Of a stretch of DNA of 64,000 bases, positions 1 through 7,403 are shown piece after piece. This stretch comes from JBEKUY01 sp049514555 (GTDB taxonomy: Bacteria > Acidobacteriota > Terriglobia > Acidiferrales > UBA7541). The first letter of the stretch is position 1, and each line of letters opens with the position of its first letter. The stretch lies in NCBI GenBank assembly GCA_049514555.1, contig JBEKUY010000007.1, positions 1 through 64,000 of the forward strand. The letters are read 5' to 3'. Under the pieces are notes generated by a model. That model worked only from the letters and a program-made list of their open reading frames with translations. It was not told where the DNA came from and searched no databases. Both the position numbers and the translations under genes were made by a program.

Positions 1-38
1 TCCGCCGCAAACGCCAGCGGCTTCCTCCTAGTCTCCTT

Positions 39-103
39 ATCGGAAACGCCTCGCATTTAATTCTTCGTCTTCCAGAGAACTGCTCGGCCGAGGCGTTTCC
101 GAT
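39..103. repeat. 15-bp perfect inverted repeat
   Basis: ATCGGAAACGCCTCG at 39-53 recurs as its exact reverse complement at 89-103, separated by 35 bases. It lies just downstream of the minus-strand DUF4238 gene that ends at 152. There is no run of T after either arm, so it is not a typical terminator. It may be an element end or a recombination site. No coding sequence is visible in 1-151. Confidence 0.6.
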
Positions 104-151
104 CAAGGCTAGCGACCATCCGGGAGTTGCGACTACGAGTGTCTGGGGACG

Positions 152-1063
152 TCAGATGAATCCCTGAATTACTTTCAAAGATTCCTCAGCGTTGGAGAAT
201 ACTTGCTCAAGTGAATTACGAGCAATGAGAACGTTGTAGTGGTGCACTTCCTTAGCACTGATAGACGACTGAGCAGCTCGTTCATGGTTGGAGGCTTCAC
301 TGAAGAGCATTGCCTTGCTGGGACAGAGGGGATAGAAGAATTCAAGACCGGTGGTCACGACATCTTCGAGGGGGTTTGCCTGCGAATTTATTAACGGCTG
401 ATCCCCGGTTATGAACGGCGTCCCGGTCAGATTATCAAGCAGCACAATTTGGAAATTCGCCCTGTCGGCAAACAGGCTCCATCCCATGTTCGTGGCAGTG
501 ATATGGCTGAGGACGTTCCAAGCTCGCCTAATATCCCTGAATGGCGCATGAACCTGCGCAATGATTGCCTCTCTGATCTTTTTTGTCCGCAAATATTGGA
601 CACTTATTGCATACAAGAACTCCGATGCCTTTTCGTCGTTCGCATAGAAGTCTGTACTTCCCTGCAACATGGAAATTAGGAATGGCTGCAAACTGTTTTC
701 TATCGCCATTTGATAGTTCTCTTCCATATTGGCGATGGTCTCGTCTAGCATCGAAAGAAGGGTTGGGTCAACCCGGCCGATCCTTTCTGCGTTTTTCTTT
801 ATCTCCCACGGCAGGGAAAACGACTTGAGAAAGTTCCTGTGTAGGGGCCTCAAATGCTCAGGGGATTGCGCTATCGCAAATCTCTCGATAAGAGCCATGT
901 CCTCCGGCGATAGGTCACGTAGCTCATAGAAATATTTCTCGTTCGCAATTTTCATCAGGTTCGCAGAGAAGATTTTCCGGTCTCTAAGACACCAAATCTG
1001 ATCGTTTTCTGCCCAGGGCTTTAAGTAGAAGCGAGAGACGTAGTGTTGACGTATTTTTTCCAT
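152..1063 (-). CDS. DUF4238 domain protein
   Basis: A 303-residue cytoplasmic protein with no signal peptide or membrane segment. Near the N-terminus (residues 6-17) it carries the QHYVSRFYLKPW signature, which matches the HYVPRFYL-type opening of DUF4238 proteins. The family has no established biochemical role and is common in accessory regions. The gene lies 27 bases downstream of the HExxH protein gene on the same strand, so the two probably share a transcript. The ATG at 1063 is the first start and fits the family's usual N-terminus. The family assignment is fairly secure; the function is unknown. Confidence 0.75.
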   Translation of the reverse strand: MEKIRQHYVSRFYLKPWAENDQIWCLRDRKIFSANLMKIANEKYFYELRDLSPEDMALIERFAIAQSPEHLRPLHRNFLKSFSLPWEIKKNAERIGRVDPTLLSMLDETIANMEENYQMAIENSLQPFLISMLQGSTDFYANDEKASEFLYAISVQYLRTKKIREAIIAQVHAPFRDIRRAWNVLSHITATNMGWSLFADRANFQIVLLDNLTGTPFITGDQPLINSQANPLEDVVTTGLEFFYPLCPSKAMLFSEASNHERAAQSSISAKEVHHYNVLIARNSLEQVFSNAEESLKVIQGFI

Positions 1064-1090
1064 CTTTTTTGCCGCCGTTGGCGTTCGAGC

Positions 1091-1969
1091 CTAAACCTTC
1101 CTAAGCGTTGTGTCGATCGCAACGAGAATCGACTGGAGATCGTCGAGATGAGACCAGTTGGGAAAAGAGTCCCACAGAAGCTCCAGTCTGCTGTGAAGGT
1201 CCTCGAGGGTCGATGTGAGTTTCGCATCCTCAAGATACACGGGGGCGATGCGACATGTCATCTTGAACTCATTGCCCAAACCGTCGAGATGCCCCAATAG
1301 ACGAGCCGCGACAGTAAAGAATCTAAATGCGGAACTGCACAGACTCCCGTGAATTGCGGCCTTATCGTTGGATGTCGCGACACGTGCTCGCGCTGAGAGG
1401 CAATCGTGGTTAAACTCTTCGGTCGATCTGACTAGGAGTTCTTCCATTGCAGAGGACATCGCGGAATAGGCGGACGCAACCTTCCTGCAGACATAGTACT
1501 CACTCCACACGGCTAGGCGGCCAACCAGAAATGGGTTGGGCTTCATGTGAAGCTCGATCAACTGTTCTGCGAATCGCTCTCCCAATCTGTGCTGTTCGTC
1601 TGCGTGTCCCAACTCATGCGTAATGATGTAGCGAGCTTCATCTCTCTTCACTGACTGCTCTTGATCACCAAAAGCGCTGATGCTTGGACCTGCAAGAATG
1701 ATGTGACTCCCGAGCTGTTCCTTCCGTAACACCTGAAGAGTCACGCCGACTGCATGATCTGAAACGTCAGGGCGATCCTGGGGTCCGAAGCCAGTATCGA
1801 ACTCTCTGGTGAAGCCCCTAAAGTCGTTGGCAATGCTTAGGCCTTCCAATGTGTCGAGCTTAAGCTCGAAGCTCCGCGCTACTTCTTGCACGTAGCTCCT
1901 TAGAGATTGAACAGAGGACTCGTCAATCGTGAAGTCCGCTAGGTGAACTGGAAGAACGCTCGAACTCAT
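1091..1969 (-). CDS. Putative zinc metallopeptidase-like protein (HExxH)
   Basis: A 292-residue soluble protein of no recognised family. It contains ITHELGHADEQH around residues 116-127, a canonical HExxH zinc site (His118, Glu119, His122). The third ligand is not obvious. The rest is largely helical, with the segment after the motif rich in Arg, Glu and Leu. It is the first gene of a likely two-gene unit with the DUF4238 gene. A metallopeptidase role is inferred from the motif alone; HELGH also occurs in ImmA/IrrE-type regulators and antirestriction proteins, which would fit this accessory setting. Confidence 0.6.
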   Translation of the reverse strand: MSSSVLPVHLADFTIDESSVQSLRSYVQEVARSFELKLDTLEGLSIANDFRGFTREFDTGFGPQDRPDVSDHAVGVTLQVLRKEQLGSHIILAGPSISAFGDQEQSVKRDEARYIITHELGHADEQHRLGERFAEQLIELHMKPNPFLVGRLAVWSEYYVCRKVASAYSAMSSAMEELLVRSTEEFNHDCLSARARVATSNDKAAIHGSLCSSAFRFFTVAARLLGHLDGLGNEFKMTCRIAPVYLEDAKLTSTLEDLHSRLELLWDSFPNWSHLDDLQSILVAIDTTLRKV

Positions 1970-2173
1970 GTCTCGATTATTTCAGATTGCTGTGGTTTCG
2001 CAACAGACGTGCGTTCATTTAGCGTTGAATGGCTGATGTGAATCGCTAATGAGAATCGGTTATTCCGCATGCACAATCGCCGCGGGTTCTGCTACTGAGC
2101 GCGTCAGGAGAGGGTCTACGTCCGAGCAGTTGGCGAATAACGGCGCACTCGGAAGTAATCCACTCAGCACGAA

Positions 2174-2202
2174 AAGAGGCCCCGGTAGCACCGGGGCCTC
2201 TT
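2174..2202 (-). terminator. Rho-independent terminator of ssb
   Basis: A perfect 13-bp stem (AAGAGGCCCCGGT with its complement) closes a three-base loop. Read on the minus strand the stem is followed by TTTT. It begins 14 bases past the ssb stop codon, so it should end ssb transcription. Confidence 0.85.
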
Positions 2203-2215
2203 CCTGAAGCGCGAG

Positions 2216-2629
2216 TTAGAAAGGCACTTCCTCCGGCTGCGCGTCGACGGGCGCGGTGTCCGGCACCTGCGCCTTCTTGGCGCGGTTCAGCTTGCGGATG
2301 GAATCCGCGCGCACCTGCCAAGTCTTCAGCGGCACGGTGACCTTGTTCTTGCCTTTGCCGAACTCCTTGTCGTAGGTGCTGCTGACAAGCTTGCCCTCGA
2401 CATAGATGTAATCGCCCTTGCGCAGCTTCGTCGCCGCGTACTCGCCGAGGCCGTTCCAGGCGACGACGCGATGCCACTCCGTCTTGGAGTGCCACTGCTC
2501 GTCCGCACCCTTCCACGACCGCTGAGTCGCGAGCGAAATAACCGCGTACTTACGGTCGGTCGCTCGAACCGACTTGTGCTCCGGGTTCCTTCCCAAATAA
2601 CCGATCAGATGAACTACGTTGACGTACAT
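2216..2629 (-). CDS. ssb: Single-stranded DNA-binding protein
   Basis: A 137-residue SSB with one OB fold. The N-terminus MYVNVVHLIGYLGRNPE matches the family's start, with the RKYAVISLATQRSW and TEWHRVVAWNGLGEYA strands and the KGDYIYVEGKL segment following in order. It ends in PEEVPF, equivalent to the DDDIPF tip that recruits repair proteins. The ATG at 2629 was chosen because GGAG lies about eight bases upstream and because longer versions add non-homologous sequence. SSB coats single-stranded DNA during replication and repair; an extra copy is typical of conjugative or integrative elements. A strong terminator follows the stop. Confidence 0.92.
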   Translation of the reverse strand: MYVNVVHLIGYLGRNPEHKSVRATDRKYAVISLATQRSWKGADEQWHSKTEWHRVVAWNGLGEYAATKLRKGDYIYVEGKLVSSTYDKEFGKGKNKVTVPLKTWQVRADSIRKLNRAKKAQVPDTAPVDAQPEEVPF

Positions 2630-3127
2630 GATGTTTCTCCGTTTCTGCCCTTGTAATTGGGGCACCCGGAGGCGAGTGGATGCTGCTCCCAAGGCGAGCG
2701 GCTGCATTGTGGGAGGGACCCGAAAAATCTTCGTCAGTTGTTCAAAGATTCTTCGGCGAGGAACCGGCAAAGCAGAAGATGCGAAGCTGCCGGGCGCAGG
2801 AATTATCCCGAACCCGTGCCCAATAGAGAGGGTAGGAACGGAGACAATGGACCGCAACGAGTCTAATCGGTGCTAGCGGGAATCGGAGCCACAGGCATGA
2901 GGAAGACCAAGAGGAGCTGCGTATTGCGAGGCGACTGGGAGGAAGGGGCCGGCAATGAAACGACGGTGCGAAGCTGCCGGGCGCATGGATTAGCCCGAAG
3001 CCATGCCGAAGAAAAAGCACGGTGGAAACGGGTAGGTACCCCCTCACTGAGGGAATTGCACCGCAAGTCTGATAACGCCATATATGGCGTGGCCTGGAGT
3101 CACAAATCCTGTTACGTCTTATGTGGC
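2630..3127. other. Non-coding divergent region between ssb and the controller gene
   Basis: This 498-bp gap has no convincing gene. It holds two imperfect copies of a roughly 40-bp block and, at its right end, two operator copies in front of the controller gene. Reading frames that cross it in both directions are open only by composition. Confidence 0.6.
2781..3007. repeat. Imperfect direct repeat, two 40-bp copies
   Basis: Copies at 2781-2820 and 2968-3007 both begin GCGAAGCTGCCGGGCGCA and agree at 35 of 40 positions. Weaker similarity (CCGGCAA upstream, ACCGCAA plus GTCT downstream) continues on both sides, so the original duplication was probably longer. The copies lie between the divergent ssb and controller genes. 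A regulatory, origin-like or recombination role is possible, but none is shown. Confidence 0.6.
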
Positions 3128-3129
3128 GT
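3075..3129 (+). promoter_or_regulatory. Two operator sites (OL and OR) of the controller/endonuclease promoter
   Basis: ACGCCATATATGGCGT at 3075-3090 is a perfect 16-bp palindrome. ACGTCTTATGTGGCGT at 3114-3129 matches it at 13 of 16 positions. The same palindrome occurs once more, inside the methyltransferase promoter (5874-5889). Known: controller proteins of type II restriction systems bind a strong and a weak site before their own gene and one site at the methyltransferase gene. The 39-bp centre spacing is larger than in well-studied cases. No good -35 box is visible here, as expected for an activator-dependent promoter. Confidence 0.7.
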
Positions 3130-3361
3130 GGCTAAATCTTCCATTAATCAGACCCGGGATCTGCTCGCAGGTAATGTCCGTCGGTTTCGCGAGAAGACGG
3201 GCTGGACACAAGAGCAAGCGGCAGACGCGGTTGGTATTGCGCCGCGTCACTATCAGAAAATAGAGGCTGGTGACGTCAATGTAACAGTTGCCACGCTGGT
3301 TCGCCTGGCCAACGCATTCCAGGTCACTGTGAAGGACCTGTTTGCGGAGCCCGGCGCGTGA
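3128..3361 (+). CDS. Controller (C) protein of the restriction-modification system, XRE family
   Basis: A 77-residue XRE-type DNA-binding protein. The helix-turn-helix spans residues 27-46 (starting TQEQAADAVGIAPRHY) within a five-helix HTH_3 fold that fills the protein, as in C proteins. It should bind the palindromes at 3075-3129 and 5874-5889, timing endonuclease expression and repressing the methyltransferase. Its last bases overlap the endonuclease start (GTGA), so the two are translationally coupled. The GTG at 3128 is tentative: the frame is open further upstream but the extra sequence is repeat-derived, there is no Shine-Dalgarno, and a leaderless start is possible. Confidence 0.75.
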   Translation: MAKSSINQTRDLLAGNVRRFREKTGWTQEQAADAVGIAPRHYQKIEAGDVNVTVATLVRLANAFQVTVKDLFAEPGA

Positions 3362-4482
3362 AAAGGGGAGCAGAATCGAAATCCCCACCTGGGGGTGAAC
3401 AGAAGACTCCGAATGCTCGAATCGCAGAACTTTACGGGCTTTCCCCAGAGGTCTTCGCTAACGCAGATACTCGTCTGGCAGGTGTTCGACTCTGTCCTTT
3501 CCGCAAGACAGTTTGCGACGTGAGCTCTAATCGTAATCGAGTCGCTAATCTCGATTACGAGTTCAAAGGTGTCCGAGACGATGCTTCTCCGCTCCAGTTG
3601 GCATACGGAACGGAGGCGCTTCCGCTTGGGGTTTGCTCCTGCTGGGTTCGTCGTCAGAACGAGAGCGTCGAACGCCCGTGGATCTTATGTCCCAAACGGC
3701 TGCTTGCGCTTGAGCCTCCCACACCTGTGATCCCGAAAGAAGTTCGCCAACTTATTGAAATTCCAAACGGTCGTGAGGTCGGTGTGTGGCGGGAATTGAA
3801 GTTTCGCCGTCGAGAAGATGATGCACGAAGTGGTCGCTTCTTTGAATACACGTTTGACTATCTTCTGATGGAACTCACCACGTCAGGTTTGCCGGTGGGT
3901 GCACCATACATCGTCGAAGTGATGACCTCCAGCACGCGGGGTGGGGGCTTGTCCGAGCACATGGCAGATGTATTGCTTGGCCGGCCTCAGCGTCATTTGG
4001 GTGGGGTGGTGGATTCCATCTACACTCCGAATTACCGCCAGGTGTTCGAGCGTATGCTTGGTCAGTTCGTCGCGAAGTCAGAGGTTGCCCAGCATTGGGG
4101 CGGCCGAACGGTGTGGGTGTTTCAAGATGTATTGCTCGATTACATTGAGCAGACCACAGCCTTCAATTCGTCGCAACTCGATACGTCAGGTCGGACCAAT
4201 GTTTTTGGCGAAGTTTACCGCCTTGTGAAACCGGAGAAAGCAAAAGCGTCGGGGTTGCATCTCGAACATCACAAGTCGCTTCGAGGAGTGGCTCGACTTG
4301 ACCGGGCCTCGCAGGATTTTACGGCTTTTCTGGGTTTGGGTTACGCTCCCGACCTTTCGGTTCTCAGGGAGACACTTGCAGGAGGGGTACGCCGGGCAAA
4401 AGGAGGTGCCGCTGGCTTTTTTAAATTCCGCTGGGGCGACGAAATCGATCCGCGCACAGCGGAGCCGCACATTACGTTTTGA
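3358..4482 (+). CDS. NotI-like type II restriction endonuclease
   Basis: A 374-residue protein resembling NotI from the N-terminus (IAELYG, residues 22-27) through a cysteine-rich region (Cys46 in CPF, Cys53, Cys93, Cys95 and Cys111 in CPKR) like NotI's iron-binding fold. The catalytic core is recognisable: FDY with Asp167, then Glu187 in VEVMT. NotI has FDW and EIQT there, so the unusual E-x-Q is E-x-M here. It is expected to cut a GC-rich site; specificity cannot be read off. GTG at 3358 overlaps the controller stop by four bases and has GGAG ten bases upstream. Its 3' end overlaps the convergent methyltransferase by 11 bases. Confidence 0.8.
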   Translation: MKRGAESKSPPGGEQKTPNARIAELYGLSPEVFANADTRLAGVRLCPFRKTVCDVSSNRNRVANLDYEFKGVRDDASPLQLAYGTEALPLGVCSCWVRRQNESVERPWILCPKRLLALEPPTPVIPKEVRQLIEIPNGREVGVWRELKFRRREDDARSGRFFEYTFDYLLMELTTSGLPVGAPYIVEVMTSSTRGGGLSEHMADVLLGRPQRHLGGVVDSIYTPNYRQVFERMLGQFVAKSEVAQHWGGRTVWVFQDVLLDYIEQTTAFNSSQLDTSGRTNVFGEVYRLVKPEKAKASGLHLEHHKSLRGVARLDRASQDFTAFLGLGYAPDLSVLRETLAGGVRRAKGGAAGFFKFRWGDEIDPRTAEPHITF

Positions 4483-5857
4483 AGAAGCTGATTTGCTCCA
4501 CTTCCGGCTGTCCGGTTCCCCACTCTTTCCGTTCGAGTCTACGCAAGACGGCGTCGCCGTTGAGTTGTTTCACCTGACCGCGCAATTCCGGCTTCAGCTC
4601 GCTGATGGCAATCCGGTCGAGATATTGCGCCACCTTTTGTCCGAGCGCACGTGCAAGCAGTGGAGGCACGGCGCTTCCCACCAAGGCGGAGAGTTTTCGG
4701 ATTTCGGTTGTGCCAAGGAAAACAAACGCGTCCGGAAAGGATTGTAGTCTCGCAGCCTCTCGCATTGTGACAGCCCTGTCTTCTGCGGGGTGGCCGAACT
4801 GACCAGAGCCAACATGGTACGCAAACTTGGTGATAGTTCGCGCAGGTTCCGACCAATTTAGTCGTGTGTAGCTGTAATGGTAGTGGGACTTGGGCCGAAG
4901 ATCGTCGGGCAACTCAGCGCATGTCTGACCGGGTCGAATGGCTTGAAGACGGGACAGCCCACCTATTCCCAGTTTCCGCGCGAGATGGTTGAACGGCACA
5001 CCGCATGAATCACGCATCAAAGAGCGAAATCCTGTTAGCTTACATTCGGGATAGTGGGCTTCGTTATGGTCGTAGTCGTCATGCTCAGTAGGAGAGGGCA
5101 AATCACCTATCGCTTCTCGTACCGAAACCCAATAACCGGAATCCCCCGGCAGCCAGTCCGGGTCATCAAGCAAACTCGGGTGCTGCAAAGGGTAGAGTGT
5201 ATGCGTCGGCGACGGAAACTCAATCCTTTGTCCTGTGCGGGCAAAATCATGTTTCCTCTGGCAGAGGAAAAAAGCCCTACGACGCAATTGAGGTACCCCG
5301 TAATCGGCAGCATTGAGTACTCGCACAGAGGTTCGATAGCCCGCCTCGTCCAGTGCCGCGATTATTTCTTCCCGCGTCTCGCCGTCGCGGTGTCGAACGA
5401 GATCTGGGACGTTTTCAATGAGTACAACCTTCGGTTGTAGCGCAGAGGCGAGGCCGACGAACCAACGGAACAGTTGGTTCCTTGGATCGTCGATCAGTTT
5501 ATGGGTCCGAGCGCCTGAACTGCTAATCGTCCGGTTCTGGCTGAACCCCTCGCAAGGCGGCCCTCCAATCAAACAATCCAAGTGATGTTTCGACTGGCCT
5601 GCCTTTTCGTCGAGAATTCGCTGCACGCCATCGGCTGAGAGATTCTCAATGGGCTCAAGAATGGCATCAGGCCGACTGCCTTCAAGAATTTCGTGGTTGC
5701 GCTGAAACGTCTCTGCCGCCTCGGGTTTGATATCATTTCCCAATAGCGTTTGAAAACGCCCCGTCATCCCGAAACCGTAGGAAAGGCCGCCACAGCCGCA
5801 AAACGCATCGAACACCGAGTATCTCGGCGCAAAGCGCTTGGTTTTAGTTGCTACCAT
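4472..5857 (-). CDS. DNA (cytosine-5) methyltransferase of the R-M system
   Basis: A 461-residue C5-cytosine methyltransferase. Motif I is VFDAFCGCGGL (residues 15-25), motif IV is GGPPCEGFSQ with catalytic Cys102, motif VI is ENVPDLV (148-154), motif VIII is QLRRR (190-194), and motif X is VGSAVPPLLA near the C-terminus. It protects host DNA from the NotI-like enzyme. The start at 5857 is preferred over the in-frame GTG at 5875 because the latter lies between the -35 and -10 boxes; predicted transcription starts only a few bases before 5857, giving a nearly leaderless mRNA. The gene is convergent with the endonuclease and downstream of vsr. Confidence 0.92.
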   Translation of the reverse strand: MVATKTKRFAPRYSVFDAFCGCGGLSYGFGMTGRFQTLLGNDIKPEAAETFQRNHEILEGSRPDAILEPIENLSADGVQRILDEKAGQSKHHLDCLIGGPPCEGFSQNRTISSSGARTHKLIDDPRNQLFRWFVGLASALQPKVVLIENVPDLVRHRDGETREEIIAALDEAGYRTSVRVLNAADYGVPQLRRRAFFLCQRKHDFARTGQRIEFPSPTHTLYPLQHPSLLDDPDWLPGDSGYWVSVREAIGDLPSPTEHDDYDHNEAHYPECKLTGFRSLMRDSCGVPFNHLARKLGIGGLSRLQAIRPGQTCAELPDDLRPKSHYHYSYTRLNWSEPARTITKFAYHVGSGQFGHPAEDRAVTMREAARLQSFPDAFVFLGTTEIRKLSALVGSAVPPLLARALGQKVAQYLDRIAISELKPELRGQVKQLNGDAVLRRLERKEWGTGQPEVEQISFFKT

Positions 5858-5866
5858 ACGATCACC

Positions 5867-5895
5867 ATTAGACACGCCATATATGGCGCTGTCAA
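5867..5895 (-). promoter_or_regulatory. Methyltransferase promoter with embedded operator
   Basis: On the minus strand TTGACA (5895-5890) and TCTAAT (5872-5867) are separated by exactly 17 bases. The spacer contains the palindrome CGCCATATATGGCG (5875-5888), identical in core to the operator in front of the controller gene. A bound dimer would block RNA polymerase, so repression by the controller is the natural reading. The -10 box ends about ten bases before the ATG. Confidence 0.85.
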
Positions 5896-5907
5896 CTCTA
5901 ATGAAAC

Positions 5908-6321
5908 TCAGTCTTGCAGCTCCAGGGCGAGACGGATTCGCCTCAGAAACCGCTGCTCATTCCGCAGCTCATGTTCCCAAATCCGCAAGACCCGCCAACC
6001 GTGCCGCCTGAGCGCTCGTCTGACCTTTAGGTCGCGTGCACGGTTGGTTGAAATCTTGCGTCGCCAGTAACCCGTGTTGCTTTTTGGCGTACGCAAGTGT
6101 TTAGGGCAACCATGCCAAAAACAACCGTCCACAAATAGGGCCAAGTGCTTTTCAAGAAACGCGAAGTCAGGCCGACCAACAACGGGCCAGTGGCGTCTCC
6201 ACCCCTTGATGCAGTTCTCGCGGAAGATCCTTAGTAGTCTTAACTCGGTGGATCTATTTGCCTTTCCACGGACGGCGGCCATCACTTGCGACCGCTTACG
6301 CTTGGAAAACACGTCAGCCAT
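5908..6321 (-). CDS. vsr: Very short patch repair endonuclease
   Basis: A 137-residue Vsr protein. It opens with the family's VFSKRKRSQVMAAVRGK segment and contains GRPDFAF (catalytic Asp52) and LFVDGCFWHGCPKH (residues 62-75, with the His and Cys residues of the active and zinc sites), then GYWRRKI and GWRVLRIWEHEL. Vsr nicks next to T:G mismatches that arise when 5-methylcytosine deaminates, so it limits mutation at sites modified by the neighbouring methyltransferase. It precedes that gene on the same strand; the methyltransferase has its own promoter in the gap. There is no operator copy upstream of vsr. Confidence 0.93.
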   Translation of the reverse strand: MADVFSKRKRSQVMAAVRGKANRSTELRLLRIFRENCIKGWRRHWPVVGRPDFAFLEKHLALFVDGCFWHGCPKHLRTPKSNTGYWRRKISTNRARDLKVRRALRRHGWRVLRIWEHELRNEQRFLRRIRLALELQD

Positions 6322-6442
6322 TCAATCCTCGCCGAGAAGCTGCTCGTGCGTAATCTTCGCACAATCCTGCCCAGTGTAGTCGGACAGAGACAGACACGGC
6401 AAGGCCGCGGTGAAGGGGTAAAGTCAGGTCGGCACGCAAGAA

Positions 6443-6466
6443 AGAGAGGTTGGCAAGACCTCTCTC
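6443..6466 (-). terminator. Probable terminator of the ArdC-like gene
   Basis: An 8-bp stem (AGAGAGGT paired with ACCTCTCT, seven-base loop) lies about 20 bases beyond the stop of the ArdC-like gene. On the minus strand it is followed by TTCTTG, a weak U-tract. Confidence 0.55.
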
Positions 6467-6485
6467 GCTTGCCTTGGGGGCTAGG

Positions 6486-7403
6486 TCAACTGTCACGGCG
6501 GGTTCGATGCAGGTTTCGTTTCGACTGAATATCGTCACCCAGCGTAAGCCGGTGCCCAGGTCCCTGAATGCGGACACGGGGACACCGCCCGCGTGACGTA
6601 TTCATCCAGTCGTCACAAATTGCTAAGAGGATGGTCGCGCTAGCACGTTGCACGTGCTCAAGTGATTCGGCAAGTGTGTCCTTGTCGCCGGAATACAGGT
6701 GAATGTAGTCGGCCGAGCCCTGCGCCTTCAAGCCGATGGCTTCGCAAACGACAAAGGCGACGGCCTCTGCCTCGGTTTCGCGGACGCGCTTCGTCGTTTC
6801 GCTGCGGCGTTCCTGACCGTGCATGAGCGCGTGAGCCGCCTCGTGCGCTAGAGTGGCGAATTCCTCGGCGGCAGACTGGCCAGGCAGGAGCACGATCTTT
6901 CCAGGCGAGCACTGCCCCTGCGCGGGATAGATCGCGTCCGAGTACTCAAGCTGAATACCACGCTGCGCGATGAATTGCTTCAGCCGGTCGGTATAACCTA
7001 CCGGGTCGCCCTGGGCGCTGCCGAGTTCGGGAAGAGGCTGACCGTCGGTGTCGGCCACATCGAACACGTAGACCGCACGGAAGCCCACTACGCCCTCTTC
7101 ATTCTCCTCTGTGGAGTTGTCTTGGGCATCTTCCCTCTTCGCCAAGATGGGCGCGAGAATCAAAATTCCCTTCGCACCTTTCTTCACACAACGCCCGAGT
7201 TGCTTCCAGGTCTGGAAGCCGGCGACGTGGGTGGCGTCCCGCCTCTGCGATATGATGAGCATAATATTGTGGAGTGAGTAGCGACGGAACCTCGCCATTG
7301 CAGCGAGATATTCTCTCAGCGTCTCACTGTGGCCCCTTTCGAGAGCCTGACTGAGTTGCTCGATGGCCTTGCTGACGATCTGTTTGGCTTGCTCGACTTT
7401 CAT
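6486..7403 (-). CDS. ArdC-like antirestriction protein
   Basis: A 305-residue protein with the two-part ArdC layout. The N-terminal single-strand-DNA-binding domain (about 1-125) includes the YSLHNIMLI and VAGFQTWKQLGRCVKKGAKGI segments. A C-terminal zincin-like domain has HEAAH at 187-191 followed by an ETEAEAVAFVV helix that supplies the third ligand. Known: ArdC shields incoming plasmid DNA from host restriction. The start at 7403 was chosen for a strong AGGAGG upstream. Its position beside a complete restriction system suggests the island carries both attack and counter-defence functions. The gene stands alone and is followed by a weak hairpin terminator. Confidence 0.85.
   Translation of the reverse strand: MKVEQAKQIVSKAIEQLSQALERGHSETLREYLAAMARFRRYSLHNIMLIISQRRDATHVAGFQTWKQLGRCVKKGAKGILILAPILAKREDAQDNSTEENEEGVVGFRAVYVFDVADTDGQPLPELGSAQGDPVGYTDRLKQFIAQRGIQLEYSDAIYPAQGQCSPGKIVLLPGQSAAEEFATLAHEAAHALMHGQERRSETTKRVRETEAEAVAFVVCEAIGLKAQGSADYIHLYSGDKDTLAESLEHVQRASATILLAICDDWMNTSRGRCPRVRIQGPGHRLTLGDDIQSKRNLHRTRRDS

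Noticed and set aside
2630..2857. 76-codon N-terminal extension of SSB
   Set aside because: It covers the repeat region, has no similarity to SSB, and a good Shine-Dalgarno precedes the internal ATG at 2629.
2870..3127. 86-codon N-terminal extension of the controller protein
   Set aside because: It spans repeat copy 2 and the operators, and controller proteins are about 75-100 residues long.
5858..5875. GTG start of the methyltransferase at 5875
   Set aside because: The codon lies in the promoter spacer, upstream of the predicted transcription start.
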